Positions 1 to 5,685 of a DNA stretch of 6,060 bases are shown piece by piece (position 1 is the stretch's first letter; each line of letters starts with the position of its first letter). The stretch is from QHWK01 sp035315685. Its GTDB lineage: Bacteria; Acidobacteriota; Vicinamibacteria; Vicinamibacterales; CAVVIG01. The notes under the pieces were generated by a model. It made no database searches, was not told where the DNA came from, and was given only the letters and a program-made list of their open reading frames with translations. The stretch spans positions 1 through 6,060 of the forward strand of contig DATFXR010000603.1 of NCBI GenBank assembly GCA_035315685.1, read 5' to 3'. The position numbers and the translations under genes were made by a program.

Positions 1-416
1 GCGTTGGCGTAGTCGCGGCTGGCTTCGGCTTCGGGCCGCACCGGGACGCGGCCGTCCGGCGGATCGACGACGAGCGACGTACGCCGCGTCGACACGACAT
101 GGTCGCCTGAGTCGAACCAGAACTGGTTGTAATTGCCGACGTCGCCGGCGCGCGGCGGCGCTTCTTCCTCGCGGTTGGCAGCGGCGCGCTGCTCGATCTG
201 CGCGGCTTCGGCTTCGGTCAGGAACTCTTTGTCGCGCAACGCCGCCGGCCGCTCGAACGGCGTGAGGGTGGCGTTGGTCCACACGCCCTGCAGGTCCGGT
301 TGACCGTCGGCGGTCTTCGCGGCGGTCCACGCATGCGGCGTGCGCGCGGATTGCGCAACCGTTGTCGCGCCAGCGGCGGCGGTCAAGACGACGATCAGCG
401 CGAAGGATCGGCGCAT
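1..416 (-). CDS. Secreted protein of unknown function, 3' end missing
   Basis: Partial gene: 138 codons are present and the frame runs off the left edge. The start is the ATG at 416-414, with GGAGG four bases before it. Residues 1-21 form a signal peptide (MRRS, then hydrophobic FALIVVLTAAAGATTV, probable cleavage after TVA-21), so the product is exported. The mature part begins with a Trp-rich segment holding 'GQPDLQGVWTN' (38-48) and 'TPFERP' (52-57), an Ala/Glu-rich helix (about 65-86), then 'NYNQFWFDSG' (95-104) and 'TSLVVDPPDGR' (113-123). I associate this motif set with a family of secreted hypothetical proteins abundant in Acidobacteriota; no biochemical function is known to me, and I see no metal, heme or protease motif in the visible part. 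It lies 14 bases after the decarboxylase stop on the same strand, so the two are probably cotranscribed. Confidence 0.85.
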   Translation of the reverse strand, partial: MRRSFALIVVLTAAAGATTVAQSARTPHAWTAAKTADGQPDLQGVWTNATLTPFERPAALRDKEFLTEAEAAQIEQRAAANREEEAPPRAGDVGNYNQFWFDSGDHVVSTRRTSLVVDPPDGRVPVRPEAEASRDYAN

Positions 417-420
417 ACGT

Positions 421-425
421 CCTCC
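421..425 (-). promoter_or_regulatory. Shine-Dalgarno of the secreted protein gene
   Basis: On the minus strand GGAGG is followed by four bases (ACGT) and the ATG at 416-414. It lies wholly within the 14-base gap after the decarboxylase TGA, which fixes the start codon and shows that this second gene is translated independently on a shared message. Confidence 0.7.
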
Positions 426-430
426 AGCTT

Positions 431-1942
431 TCACAGGCGTTCCGGGACGACCGGGCGCATATCAGCATCGACGATCCGGCCAATCCGCGCAACGATTTCC
501 GGCACCGCCTCGACGTCGGCCAGGGTCGTGTGGAAGTTCACGATGCAGGCGCGCAGAAGATACCGGCCACCGACGATGGCGTTGGAGACGAATATCTCGC
601 CGCCGCGCTGCAGCCGATCGAGCACCTCGCGGTTGAGCGCGTTGAGATGCGCTTCGACCGGTTCCTCGCCGACCGTCGCCCGCAGATCGCGCGGCACGTA
701 GCGGAACGTCGTGATGCTGAGCTCACGGGTCGCGAGCTCGAGCTCCACGTGATCGCGCACGGCATCGGCCATCGCCTCGGCCAGCCGGATGTCGTCAGCG
801 ATCATCTGCCGATATCCCGCGGCGCCGACCTGGCGGAGTGCGAGCCACACCTTGAGCGCGCGGAAGCCGCGCGAGTTCTGCGGACCGAGGTCGACATAGT
901 TGGTCGCGCGTTCGTTCCAGTGGTAGTACGGCGGGTGATACGAGAACGCGGCGCGCAGCATCTCCGGATCGCGAACCAGCGCACAGCCGGCTTCGAGCGG
1001 CGCATACAGCCACTTGTGCGGATCGACGGCGACCGAGTCGGCGTCGCTCAGCGCGCGCAGGTCGTCCGGCGCTTGCGGCACCGCCGCCGCGAACCCGCCG
1101 TACGCCCCGTCGACGTGAAACCAGACGCGGTGCTCGCGGCATACCGCGGCAATCTCGGGCAGCGGATCGATCACGCCGGTGCTGACCGATCCCGCCGTCC
1201 CGGCGACGAGACACGGCACGTCGCCGTTCGCCTCGTCCTCCTCGATGCGCCGGCGCAGCGCCGACACGTCCATACGCAGTCTCGAGTCGGTCGGAATCCA
1301 GCGGATCGAGGCGGTGCCGAGCCCGGCGAGATCCGCCGCCTTGTGAATCCACGTGTGAGTTTCGCCCGACGCGTAGACGCGCAGCGTGCGTCCCGACGCT
1401 GCGGCGACGCCCTGTTCGCGCAGGTTCCACCCGGCGTTCGCCGCGCGCGCGGCGAGGAAGCCGACGAAGTTCGCCATGTTGCCGCCGCTGACCAGCAGTC
1501 CGCCGCAGTCGGCTGGATAGCCGACGAGCGTCGCAATCCAGCGCACGGTCTGCGACTCGATCTCGGTCGCGGCCGGCGAGAGCGTCCACGCGCCGACGTT
1601 GGGATTCACCGCGGCGGCGAGCAGATCGCCGAGCATGCCGATTGGCGCCGGCGGCGCCGTGATGTAGCCGAAGAAACGCGGGTGGGCATTGAACAGCGAG
1701 TGATCGAACAGCAGCCGCGCCGTCTGATCGAGCAGCCGTTCCGGGTCCGTTCCCGATTCCGGCAGTGGGCCGTTCAGGTCGAGCGCGGCGCGAAGGGTCG
1801 ATGGCGACTCGTCGCGCGTCACCGGACGGTCGGGCACCGACGCGAGCAGCTCCGCGAGTTGATCGACGAGGCGATGTCCGAGCGAACGAAACGTCGCGGC
1901 ATCCATCGCGAGCGGAGCCTGTCGAACCGAGTCGCGTGACAC
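431..1942 (-). CDS. PLP-dependent group II (aromatic-L-amino-acid type) decarboxylase
   Basis: A 503-residue fold-type I PLP enzyme of the AADC/tyrosine decarboxylase/GAD superfamily, expected to be cytosolic and to convert an amino acid to its amine plus CO2. Landmarks: 'HPRFFGYI' (87-94); 'SGGNMANF' (152-159); 'SGETHTW' (192-198), whose H196 should stack on the PLP ring; 'HVDGAYGG' (276-283), whose D278 should pair with the pyridine nitrogen; and 'VDPHKWL' (306-312), with K310 as the Schiff-base lysine. Counting on from the lysine without gaps, Y339 falls where I recall the catalytic-loop Tyr332 of human AADC, and 'FRALKVW' (360-366) matches 'FRSLKMW'. This favours true decarboxylation over the Phe-bearing aldehyde synthases. 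Length is normal for the family. The start is GTG, chosen for the AGGAGAA just upstream; M13 is the alternative. Substrate (Tyr, Trp, Dopa, Phe or other) cannot be read from sequence. It lies 84 bp after the LmbE gene and 14 bp before the secreted-protein gene. Confidence 0.92.
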   Translation of the reverse strand: MSRDSVRQAPLAMDAATFRSLGHRLVDQLAELLASVPDRPVTRDESPSTLRAALDLNGPLPESGTDPERLLDQTARLLFDHSLFNAHPRFFGYITAPPAPIGMLGDLLAAAVNPNVGAWTLSPAATEIESQTVRWIATLVGYPADCGGLLVSGGNMANFVGFLAARAANAGWNLREQGVAAASGRTLRVYASGETHTWIHKAADLAGLGTASIRWIPTDSRLRMDVSALRRRIEEDEANGDVPCLVAGTAGSVSTGVIDPLPEIAAVCREHRVWFHVDGAYGGFAAAVPQAPDDLRALSDADSVAVDPHKWLYAPLEAGCALVRDPEMLRAAFSYHPPYYHWNERATNYVDLGPQNSRGFRALKVWLALRQVGAAGYRQMIADDIRLAEAMADAVRDHVELELATRELSITTFRYVPRDLRATVGEEPVEAHLNALNREVLDRLQRGGEIFVSNAIVGGRYLLRACIVNFHTTLADVEAVPEIVARIGRIVDADMRPVVPERL

Positions 1943-1947
1943 GTTGC

Positions 1948-1954
1948 TTCTCCT
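1948..1954 (-). promoter_or_regulatory. Shine-Dalgarno of the decarboxylase, decides a GTG start
   Basis: Minus-strand AGGAGAA ends five bases before the GTG at 1942-1940 (its AGGAG core ends seven bases before). The only nearby alternative, ATG codon 13, lacks a comparable site, so GTG is preferred. Confidence 0.75.
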
Positions 1955-1999
1955 GGCGTCCGTAGTGTCCGGCGTCAGCCGGATCTCCCTGGTTTCAGC

Positions 2000-2027
2000 T
2001 GGCCCCGAGCCCCCGGCCCCGAGCCCC
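2000..2027 (-). repeat. GC-rich heptanucleotide tandem array, four units, starting in the LmbE stop codon
   Basis: Read on the minus strand, four 7-base units follow one another: GGGGCTC, alternating with GGGGCCG and GGGGCCA. The array can also be seen as two near-perfect 14-mers on the plus strand (2001-2014 and 2015-2027). Its first G (2027) is the third base of the TAG stop of the LmbE gene, and the array ends where the sequence turns into ordinary spacer (about 1999). It occupies a third of the 84-bp gap before the decarboxylase. Its orientation and unit count match the array at 5685-5712. The function is unknown. G-tracts of four on the transcript could fold, but I see no classical hairpin plus U-tract. 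Confidence 0.75.
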
Positions 2028-2860
2028 TACCCGGTGCGGATCCCCTCGAACAGATCGGTCTCCCGCGCGCGGCCGCCATTGACGGTGCTGAACGCGCGGT
2101 AGAACGATTGCCAGCCCCACAGTGATTCATGATGGTCGGGCGACAATTCTTTCAACCGCTCGTAGGCGGCCACCTGGGACTCATGGCACGAGACGGCGCG
2201 CCACACCGTCGACCAGCACTGCCGCGTGTCGATGACGGTGGTAATCGCCCAGTCGGGCCACGGCGTCGCCTGCCGCTCGACCCCGTCCACCGTCGACACC
2301 AGTTGCCTGAACGCAGCCTGATACGCCGACCAGGTCGACGCCGGCCAGGCGAGGTAGTACAGCTTCGACACCGAGTGTGTCGGCGCCTGCGAGCCGCCGT
2401 TGTCCACGATGAACTCCGGATCAGCCGCCGCGACGATCGCGGCCGTCGTGAACTGCGAGATGGCGATGTGATCCGGATGCCCGTACGCGCCCTCAGGTCC
2501 GAAGGTCAGGACGACGTCGGGCTGCGCGCGCCTGACGTGCGCGACGATATCGGCAATCGCGGCGCGCGGATCGGCGCGGTCGAGATCCTGATCGTGATAC
2601 TCGAGCACCGAGACCTCGCAAACGCCCAGGACAGCCGCGGCGTTGCGCAGTTCCCGCTCGCGGATATCCGCCAGCGCGGCTGGACCGGGATGCTGAGCGT
2701 CACCGCGACGATGACCGCGGTAGCGGCCGCTCTGCCCGCGGGTCGCCGTGAGCAGGTGGACGTCGACGCCCTCGGACGCATACTTCGCGAGTGTGCCACC
2801 GAAGCCCAGCGATTCATCGTCGGGGTGCGCCAGTACGGCCATCAGTCTGCGGTTCCGCAT
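2027..2860 (-). CDS. LmbE/PIG-L family zinc-dependent N-deacetylase or amidase
   Basis: A 277-residue protein of the LmbE-like fold, which includes MshB, Mca, BshB and GlcNAc-PI deacetylase; these hydrolyse amides on amino-sugar or thiol-conjugate substrates. 'AHPDDE' spans 11-16. By analogy with MshB, H12 and D15 bind zinc and D14 is the general base. 'TFGPEGAYGHPDH' (119-131) supplies H131 as third ligand and H128 as the oxyanion-side histidine. There is no signal peptide, so it is probably cytosolic. The ATG start is bounded by an in-frame TAG fifteen bases upstream; M7, immediately before 'AVLAHPDDE', is an alternative. The substrate cannot be told: antibiotic, mycothiol/bacillithiol-type and sugar deacetylases share these motifs. 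It diverges from the DinB-MFS pair and is followed on the same strand by the decarboxylase. The TAG stop runs directly into a heptanucleotide repeat array. Confidence 0.9.
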   Translation of the reverse strand: MRNRRLMAVLAHPDDESLGFGGTLAKYASEGVDVHLLTATRGQSGRYRGHRRGDAQHPGPAALADIRERELRNAAAVLGVCEVSVLEYHDQDLDRADPRAAIADIVAHVRRAQPDVVLTFGPEGAYGHPDHIAISQFTTAAIVAAADPEFIVDNGGSQAPTHSVSKLYYLAWPASTWSAYQAAFRQLVSTVDGVERQATPWPDWAITTVIDTRQCWSTVWRAVSCHESQVAAYERLKELSPDHHESLWGWQSFYRAFSTVNGGRARETDLFEGIRTG

Positions 2861-2869
2861 GAGCTCCGA

Positions 2870-2897
2870 ATTCTACGACGTTCGCCGTCGCGATCAC
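2870..2897 (-). promoter_or_regulatory. Candidate promoter of the leftward operon, close to the start codon
   Basis: On the minus strand TAGAAT (2875-2870, five of six matches to TATAAT) lies nine bases before the LmbE ATG. A weak -35 candidate, GTGATC, sits 16 bases upstream of it (2897-2892) and matches the TTGATC of the cytochrome promoter at five of six bases. Transcription would begin within a few bases of the ATG, or on it. GGAG at 2867-2864 is only three bases from the ATG, tight for a ribosome-binding site, which fits a leaderless or very short leader. Confidence 0.4.
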
Positions 2898-3004
2898 CGG
2901 TCCAGCGGTTGCTACGCCGGGCTCGATAGCGGGCGCGGCATCAAGGGCCGCGAGATCGACGTCTTCATCCCGCGGTGCGCCGAGGCGAAGCAGTTCGGCC
3001 GGCA

Positions 3005-3018
3005 GCACGTGCACGTGC
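3005..3018. promoter_or_regulatory. Perfect 14-bp palindrome, double CACGTG; possible operator
   Basis: GCACGTGCACGTGC equals its own reverse complement and consists of two abutting CACGTG hexamers flanked by G and C. It lies about 145 bp upstream of the LmbE start and 86 bp upstream of the DinB start, a suitable place for a regulator of both transcripts. No particular regulator can be named. Short GC palindromes also occur by chance in GC-rich DNA. Confidence 0.3.
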
Positions 3019-3089
3019 AACTGACCAAACGGGCAGCGGCTGCGGTTTCGAAGCGCCACGAACATCGCACGCGGGCGGCGGCCACCAGC

Positions 3090-3095
3090 TAAGAT
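3090..3095 (+). promoter_or_regulatory. Candidate -10 element of the DinB-MFS operon
   Basis: TAAGAT matches TATAAT at four of six positions and ends eight bases before the ATG at 3104, so transcription would start on or just before the ATG. No acceptable -35 hexamer is found 16-19 bases upstream. Its main support is the lack of a Shine-Dalgarno before the gene and the similar spacing at two other genes here. Confidence 0.3.
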
Positions 3096-3103
3096 CGCCA
3101 GTC

Positions 3104-3679
3104 ATGGCCGCAACCTATCCGTCGCCTGTCGTGGGTGCCGATGCGATTCCGCGCGCGAGCGATGCAGCGTTTCAGCACCTGCTCGACGTCTACGCGAGCG
3201 AGATCAACAAGACCGCGTCGGTGTGGCGACTGTTCGATGACAGCGTGCTCGTCTATCGTCCGCGTCCAAAATCCACCAGCGTCGGCGATGTGTTCAAGCA
3301 CGAGCTGCTGTCGAGTCGCCGGTTCTTCGGCGAGTTCCTCGGCCTGCCCGAACCCGATGCGGCGGCCGTGCTCCCGAACCCGATTGCGGTTGATGCGTGC
3401 GTCACGCGCCTCGGCGATCTGGCCCGGGCGCGCCTGCCGCACCTCGCGCGCGCGTCGCGCGACTGGTGGGACACGCCGGTCAGGTTCTTCGACGTCGAGC
3501 GCGCGCGCGTCTGGGTGTTCTGGCGGCGCGTGCTGCACACCGCCCACCATCGCACGCAGCTCACCGTCTATCTGCGGCTGCTCGATCGTCCGGTGCCGCC
3601 GATCTACGGTCCGACCGCCGATGTCAGCTGGAGCGGCGCCGATCCGACGCGCACGGTCGACGCGGCACGACGCTCGTGA
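3104..3679 (+). CDS. DinB-fold metal-binding protein (DinB/YfiT/BstA-like)
   Basis: A 191-residue protein of the DinB-like four-helix-bundle superfamily, which includes thiol S-transferases such as the bacillithiol transferase BstA and mycothiol-dependent isomerases. The three histidines of the metal site are visible: H66 in 'VFKHELL', then H145 and H149 in 'RVLHTAHHRTQ'. The C-terminal 'HHRTQLTVYLRLLDRPVPPIYGPTAD' segment (148-173) is typical of this family. It is probably cytosolic, with no signal peptide or membrane segment. The frame is open upstream to 2975, but the ATG at 3104 is preferred because the family-like sequence begins just after it and a -10-like element precedes it; no Shine-Dalgarno is seen. 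Its stop overlaps the start of the MFS gene (GTGA), so the two are cotranslated. The substrate is unknown; thiol transfer or metal-dependent detoxification is the family-level guess. Confidence 0.88.
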   Translation: MAATYPSPVVGADAIPRASDAAFQHLLDVYASEINKTASVWRLFDDSVLVYRPRPKSTSVGDVFKHELLSSRRFFGEFLGLPEPDAAAVLPNPIAVDACVTRLGDLARARLPHLARASRDWWDTPVRFFDVERARVWVFWRRVLHTAHHRTQLTVYLRLLDRPVPPIYGPTADVSWSGADPTRTVDAARRS

Positions 3680-4926
3680 TTGACGCGCTCCGCGCGCTGA
3701 ACCCGGACAGCCGCGTGCTGTTCGGGACGCGCTTCATCCGCCTGTTCGCGTACGGCGCGCTGTCGGTCGTGCTCGTGCTCTATCTCGTCGGCCTCGGGTT
3801 GAGCGAGTCCGACACCGGGCTGCTGCTCACCTCGACGCTGCTCGGCGACACGCTGATCTCGTTGTATCTGACGACCCAGGCCGACCGGATCGGCCGGCGG
3901 CGGATGCTGATCGTCGGCGCGGTGCTGATGACCGGAGCCGGTCTCGCGTTCGCGTTCACCAGTCGCATGCTGTTCCTCGTAATCGCAGGAACGATCGGCG
4001 TCGTCAGCCCGAGCGGCCAGGAGGTGGGCCCGTTCCTGCCGATCGAGCAGGCCGCATTGTCGCAGGTCGTTCCCGCAGCCGCGAGGACCGACGTCTTCGC
4101 GTGGTACACGCTGACCGGCGCGCTCGCGACTGCGCTGGGCTCACTTGCCGCGGGCTACGCCACGCACGCGATGCAGACGGCCTGGGCGCCCGTCGACAGC
4201 TACCGTGCCGTTGTCGTCGGCTACGCGGTCGCCGGCGTCGTGCTGGCGCTGTGCTTCAGCCGCACCTCCGCTGCGGTGGAGGCGGGTGCGAACGCGACGT
4301 CGGCAAAGGGACAATCGCCGTTCGCGAAGTTCTCCGGACTGCACCGATCGCAGCGCGTGGTCTTGAAGCTGTCGGCGCTGTTCTCGCTCGACTCGTTCGG
4401 CGGAGGCTTCGTGATTCAGAGCTTCGCGGCGTACTGGTTCTACCTGCGGTTCGGCGTCGATCCGAAAACGCTCGGCGCGCTGTTCTTCGCGGCGAACGTG
4501 TTCGCCGGCATCTCGGCGCTGCTGGCGTCGCGGCTGGCGCATCGCATCGGGCTCGTCAACACGATGGTGGTGACCCATCTGCCGTCGAACGTGTTGCTGA
4601 TGCTCATTCCCGTGATGCCGACGCTGCCGCTGGCGTCGCTGATGCTCCTGCTGCGGTTCAGCATCAGCCAGATGGACGTGCCGACGCGGCAGTCGTACAC
4701 GATGGCGGTGGTCGCGCCCGACGAGCGGTCGGCGGCGTCCGGCATCACCGGGGTGGCGCGCACGACCGGCGCCGCAATCAGCCCGCTGTTCGCGGGCCTG
4801 CTGTTTGCCAGGCCCTCGCTGATCAACGTGCCGTTTTTCATCGCCGGGACGCTCAAGATCGCCTACGACCTGCTGCTCTTCCGTGCGTTCCGATCGGTCC
4901 GACCGCCGGAAGAAATCAAGACGTAG
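3676..4926 (+). CDS. MFS family transporter, substrate unknown
   Basis: A 416-residue inner-membrane protein, normal length for a 12-helix major facilitator transporter. The first helix is about 22-41. The cytoplasmic loop 2-3 carries the MFS signature 'DRIGRRR' (70-76). A conserved-looking stretch 'SGQEVGPFLPIEQAALSQ' (113-130) puts two acidic residues (E116, E124) next to helices 4-5. The central loop is about 196-228, and the second half has 'SQMDVPTRQSY' (331-341) in the loop 10-11 region. The start is taken as GTG 3676, which overlaps the DinB TGA as GTGA; longer upstream frames read antisense-like through the DinB gene, and the first internal ATG (3903) would delete two helices. No Shine-Dalgarno precedes it, so translation probably depends on termination of DinB. 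An efflux role fits the DinB partner but is not shown by the sequence. Confidence 0.88.
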   Translation: MIDALRALNPDSRVLFGTRFIRLFAYGALSVVLVLYLVGLGLSESDTGLLLTSTLLGDTLISLYLTTQADRIGRRRMLIVGAVLMTGAGLAFAFTSRMLFLVIAGTIGVVSPSGQEVGPFLPIEQAALSQVVPAAARTDVFAWYTLTGALATALGSLAAGYATHAMQTAWAPVDSYRAVVVGYAVAGVVLALCFSRTSAAVEAGANATSAKGQSPFAKFSGLHRSQRVVLKLSALFSLDSFGGGFVIQSFAAYWFYLRFGVDPKTLGALFFAANVFAGISALLASRLAHRIGLVNTMVVTHLPSNVLLMLIPVMPTLPLASLMLLLRFSISQMDVPTRQSYTMAVVAPDERSAASGITGVARTTGAAISPLFAGLLFARPSLINVPFFIAGTLKIAYDLLLFRAFRSVRPPEEIKT

Positions 4927-4944
4927 CAACCGTTCGCCGCGTCC

Positions 4945-4973
4945 TTGATCAGCGATCGGCGCGCAGCTATCAT
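4945..4973 (+). promoter_or_regulatory. Sigma70-type promoter of the cytochrome lipoprotein gene
   Basis: TTGATC (4945-4950, four of six matches to TTGACA) and TATCAT (4968-4973, five of six matches to TATAAT) are separated by exactly 17 bases. Initiation is expected near 4980, leaving a leader of only a few bases before the ATG at 4984. It lies in the 57-bp gap after the MFS stop, so the cytochrome gene can be transcribed independently of the DinB-MFS operon. Confidence 0.65.
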
Positions 4974-4983
4974 GCCGTCGCCT

Positions 4984-5685
4984 ATGCTCAGAACGCCTTC
5001 TCGCCGCCGTCGCACGGCGCTGGTCGCGATGCTGGCGTCCGTCGCTGTGATGTTCGCCTGCTCGTCAGCCGACCCGAAGCCAACGGAGGCTCGCGCGCCG
5101 AGGGTCCCGGCGCCCACCGCGCCCGGCGCGGCTGCGCTCTGGGGAGACCTCAAGCCGGTCGTGTCGGTGAAAGAGCTGATGCGCGACATGCTCGACCCCG
5201 CTTCGGATTTCATCTTCGACGCGGTCAAGATCGAATTCACGAAGACGGGCACCATCGAGCGATCGCCGAAGACGGACGCGGACTGGGACAAGATCCGCAT
5301 CGGCGCGGTCACTCTCGCAGAGGGCGTCTACCTGCTGAAGATCCCGCGTCCGTTCGCGCCGCCCGGAGACGAGAACAACAGCAGCGGCCCCGACGCGACC
5401 GAGCTGTCTCCGGCGCAGATCAAGGCGAAGCTCGACGCCGATCCGGTGCTCTGGAACGCCAAGATCGAAGCGCTGCGCAACGTCGGCCTCGAAGTGATGG
5501 AGATCGTCAAGAAGAAGAAGACGGATGAGCTGTGGGACGCGGGCGACAATCTCGACCAGGCGTGTGAGTCCTGCCACGTTCAGTACTGGTATCCGGGCGA
5601 CAAGGCGCTGCTCGAGAAAGTGGATCGCAGTATTCAGAAGCGCTACGAGGAATCCTTGCGGGCGGGCAAGGGCCGCAAGAATTAG
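4984..5685 (+). CDS. c-type cytochrome lipoprotein with C-terminal CxxCH (class II-like)
   Basis: A 233-residue exported protein. The N-terminus is a lipoprotein-type signal: Arg-rich 3-10, hydrophobic 11-25, then 'MFAC' with C26 as probable lipidated cysteine (lipobox imperfect, Met at -3). A Pro/Ala-rich linker (about 28-56) leads to a helical domain. The single heme motif 'CESCH' (194-198) is near the C-terminus, as in cytochrome c'/c556 proteins; H198 would be the axial ligand and a Met of 'ELMRDML' (M66 or M69) a possible sixth ligand. An internal stretch rich in acidic residues and Ser/Asn (128-142) separates 'PRPFAPP' from the heme half. The likely role is periplasmic, membrane-anchored electron transfer; the partner is unknown. 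ATG 4984 is chosen because the upstream in-frame codons, ATG 4972 and TTG 4945, lie inside the promoter. The gene converges on dctA, overlapping it by four bases. Confidence 0.82.
   Translation: MLRTPSRRRRTALVAMLASVAVMFACSSADPKPTEARAPRVPAPTAPGAAALWGDLKPVVSVKELMRDMLDPASDFIFDAVKIEFTKTGTIERSPKTDADWDKIRIGAVTLAEGVYLLKIPRPFAPPGDENNSSGPDATELSPAQIKAKLDADPVLWNAKIEALRNVGLEVMEIVKKKKTDELWDAGDNLDQACESCHVQYWYPGDKALLEKVDRSIQKRYEESLRAGKGRKN

Larger units (their letters stand above)
2861..3103. other. Divergent intergenic region between the LmbE and DinB genes
   Basis: A gap of 243 bases separates two divergent start codons. It holds candidate -10 elements for both directions at its two ends and, near 3005-3018, a perfect palindrome built of two CACGTG hexamers. 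Open frames cross it on both strands, but none has a recognisable domain, a ribosome-binding site or clear continuity with a neighbour, so I read it as regulatory rather than coding. A decayed gene remnant cannot be excluded. Confidence 0.55.

Noticed and set aside
362..1939. 525-codon open frame on the plus strand opposite the decarboxylase
   Set aside because: It is the antisense shadow of a GC-rich gene: Arg- and Ala-rich with no domain, while the minus strand has an intact enzyme with all catalytic residues and a Shine-Dalgarno.
2000..2027. G-rich array considered as a G-quadruplex or rho-independent terminator
   Set aside because: The transcript would carry four G4-5 runs, so a quadruplex is conceivable, but nothing in the sequence shows it acts; no inverted repeat or T-tract supports termination. 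Listed as a repeat only.
2129..2929. 266-codon plus-strand open frame opposite the LmbE gene
   Set aside because: No recognisable motif and low-complexity Arg-rich composition; the LmbE frame explains the region.
2814..3065. 83-codon minus-strand frame upstream of and overlapping the LmbE start, a possible small gene or remnant
   Set aside because: No Shine-Dalgarno, no known domain, and it overlaps the LmbE start in a different frame; kept only as a caveat for the intergenic region.
4141..4929. 262-codon minus-strand open frame opposite the MFS gene
   Set aside because: Highly charged Arg/Gln/His-rich translation typical of an antisense frame; no start context.
4935..4961. CGCCG...CGGCG inverted repeat after the MFS stop, considered as a terminator
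   Set aside because: A five-base stem with a 17-base loop and no T-tract, overlapping the cytochrome promoter.
4101..5528. 475-codon plus-strand open frame spanning the MFS 3' half and cytochrome 5' half
   Set aside because: It crosses the promoter and two well-supported genes in another frame, and its product is Arg/Ala-rich without membrane or domain features.
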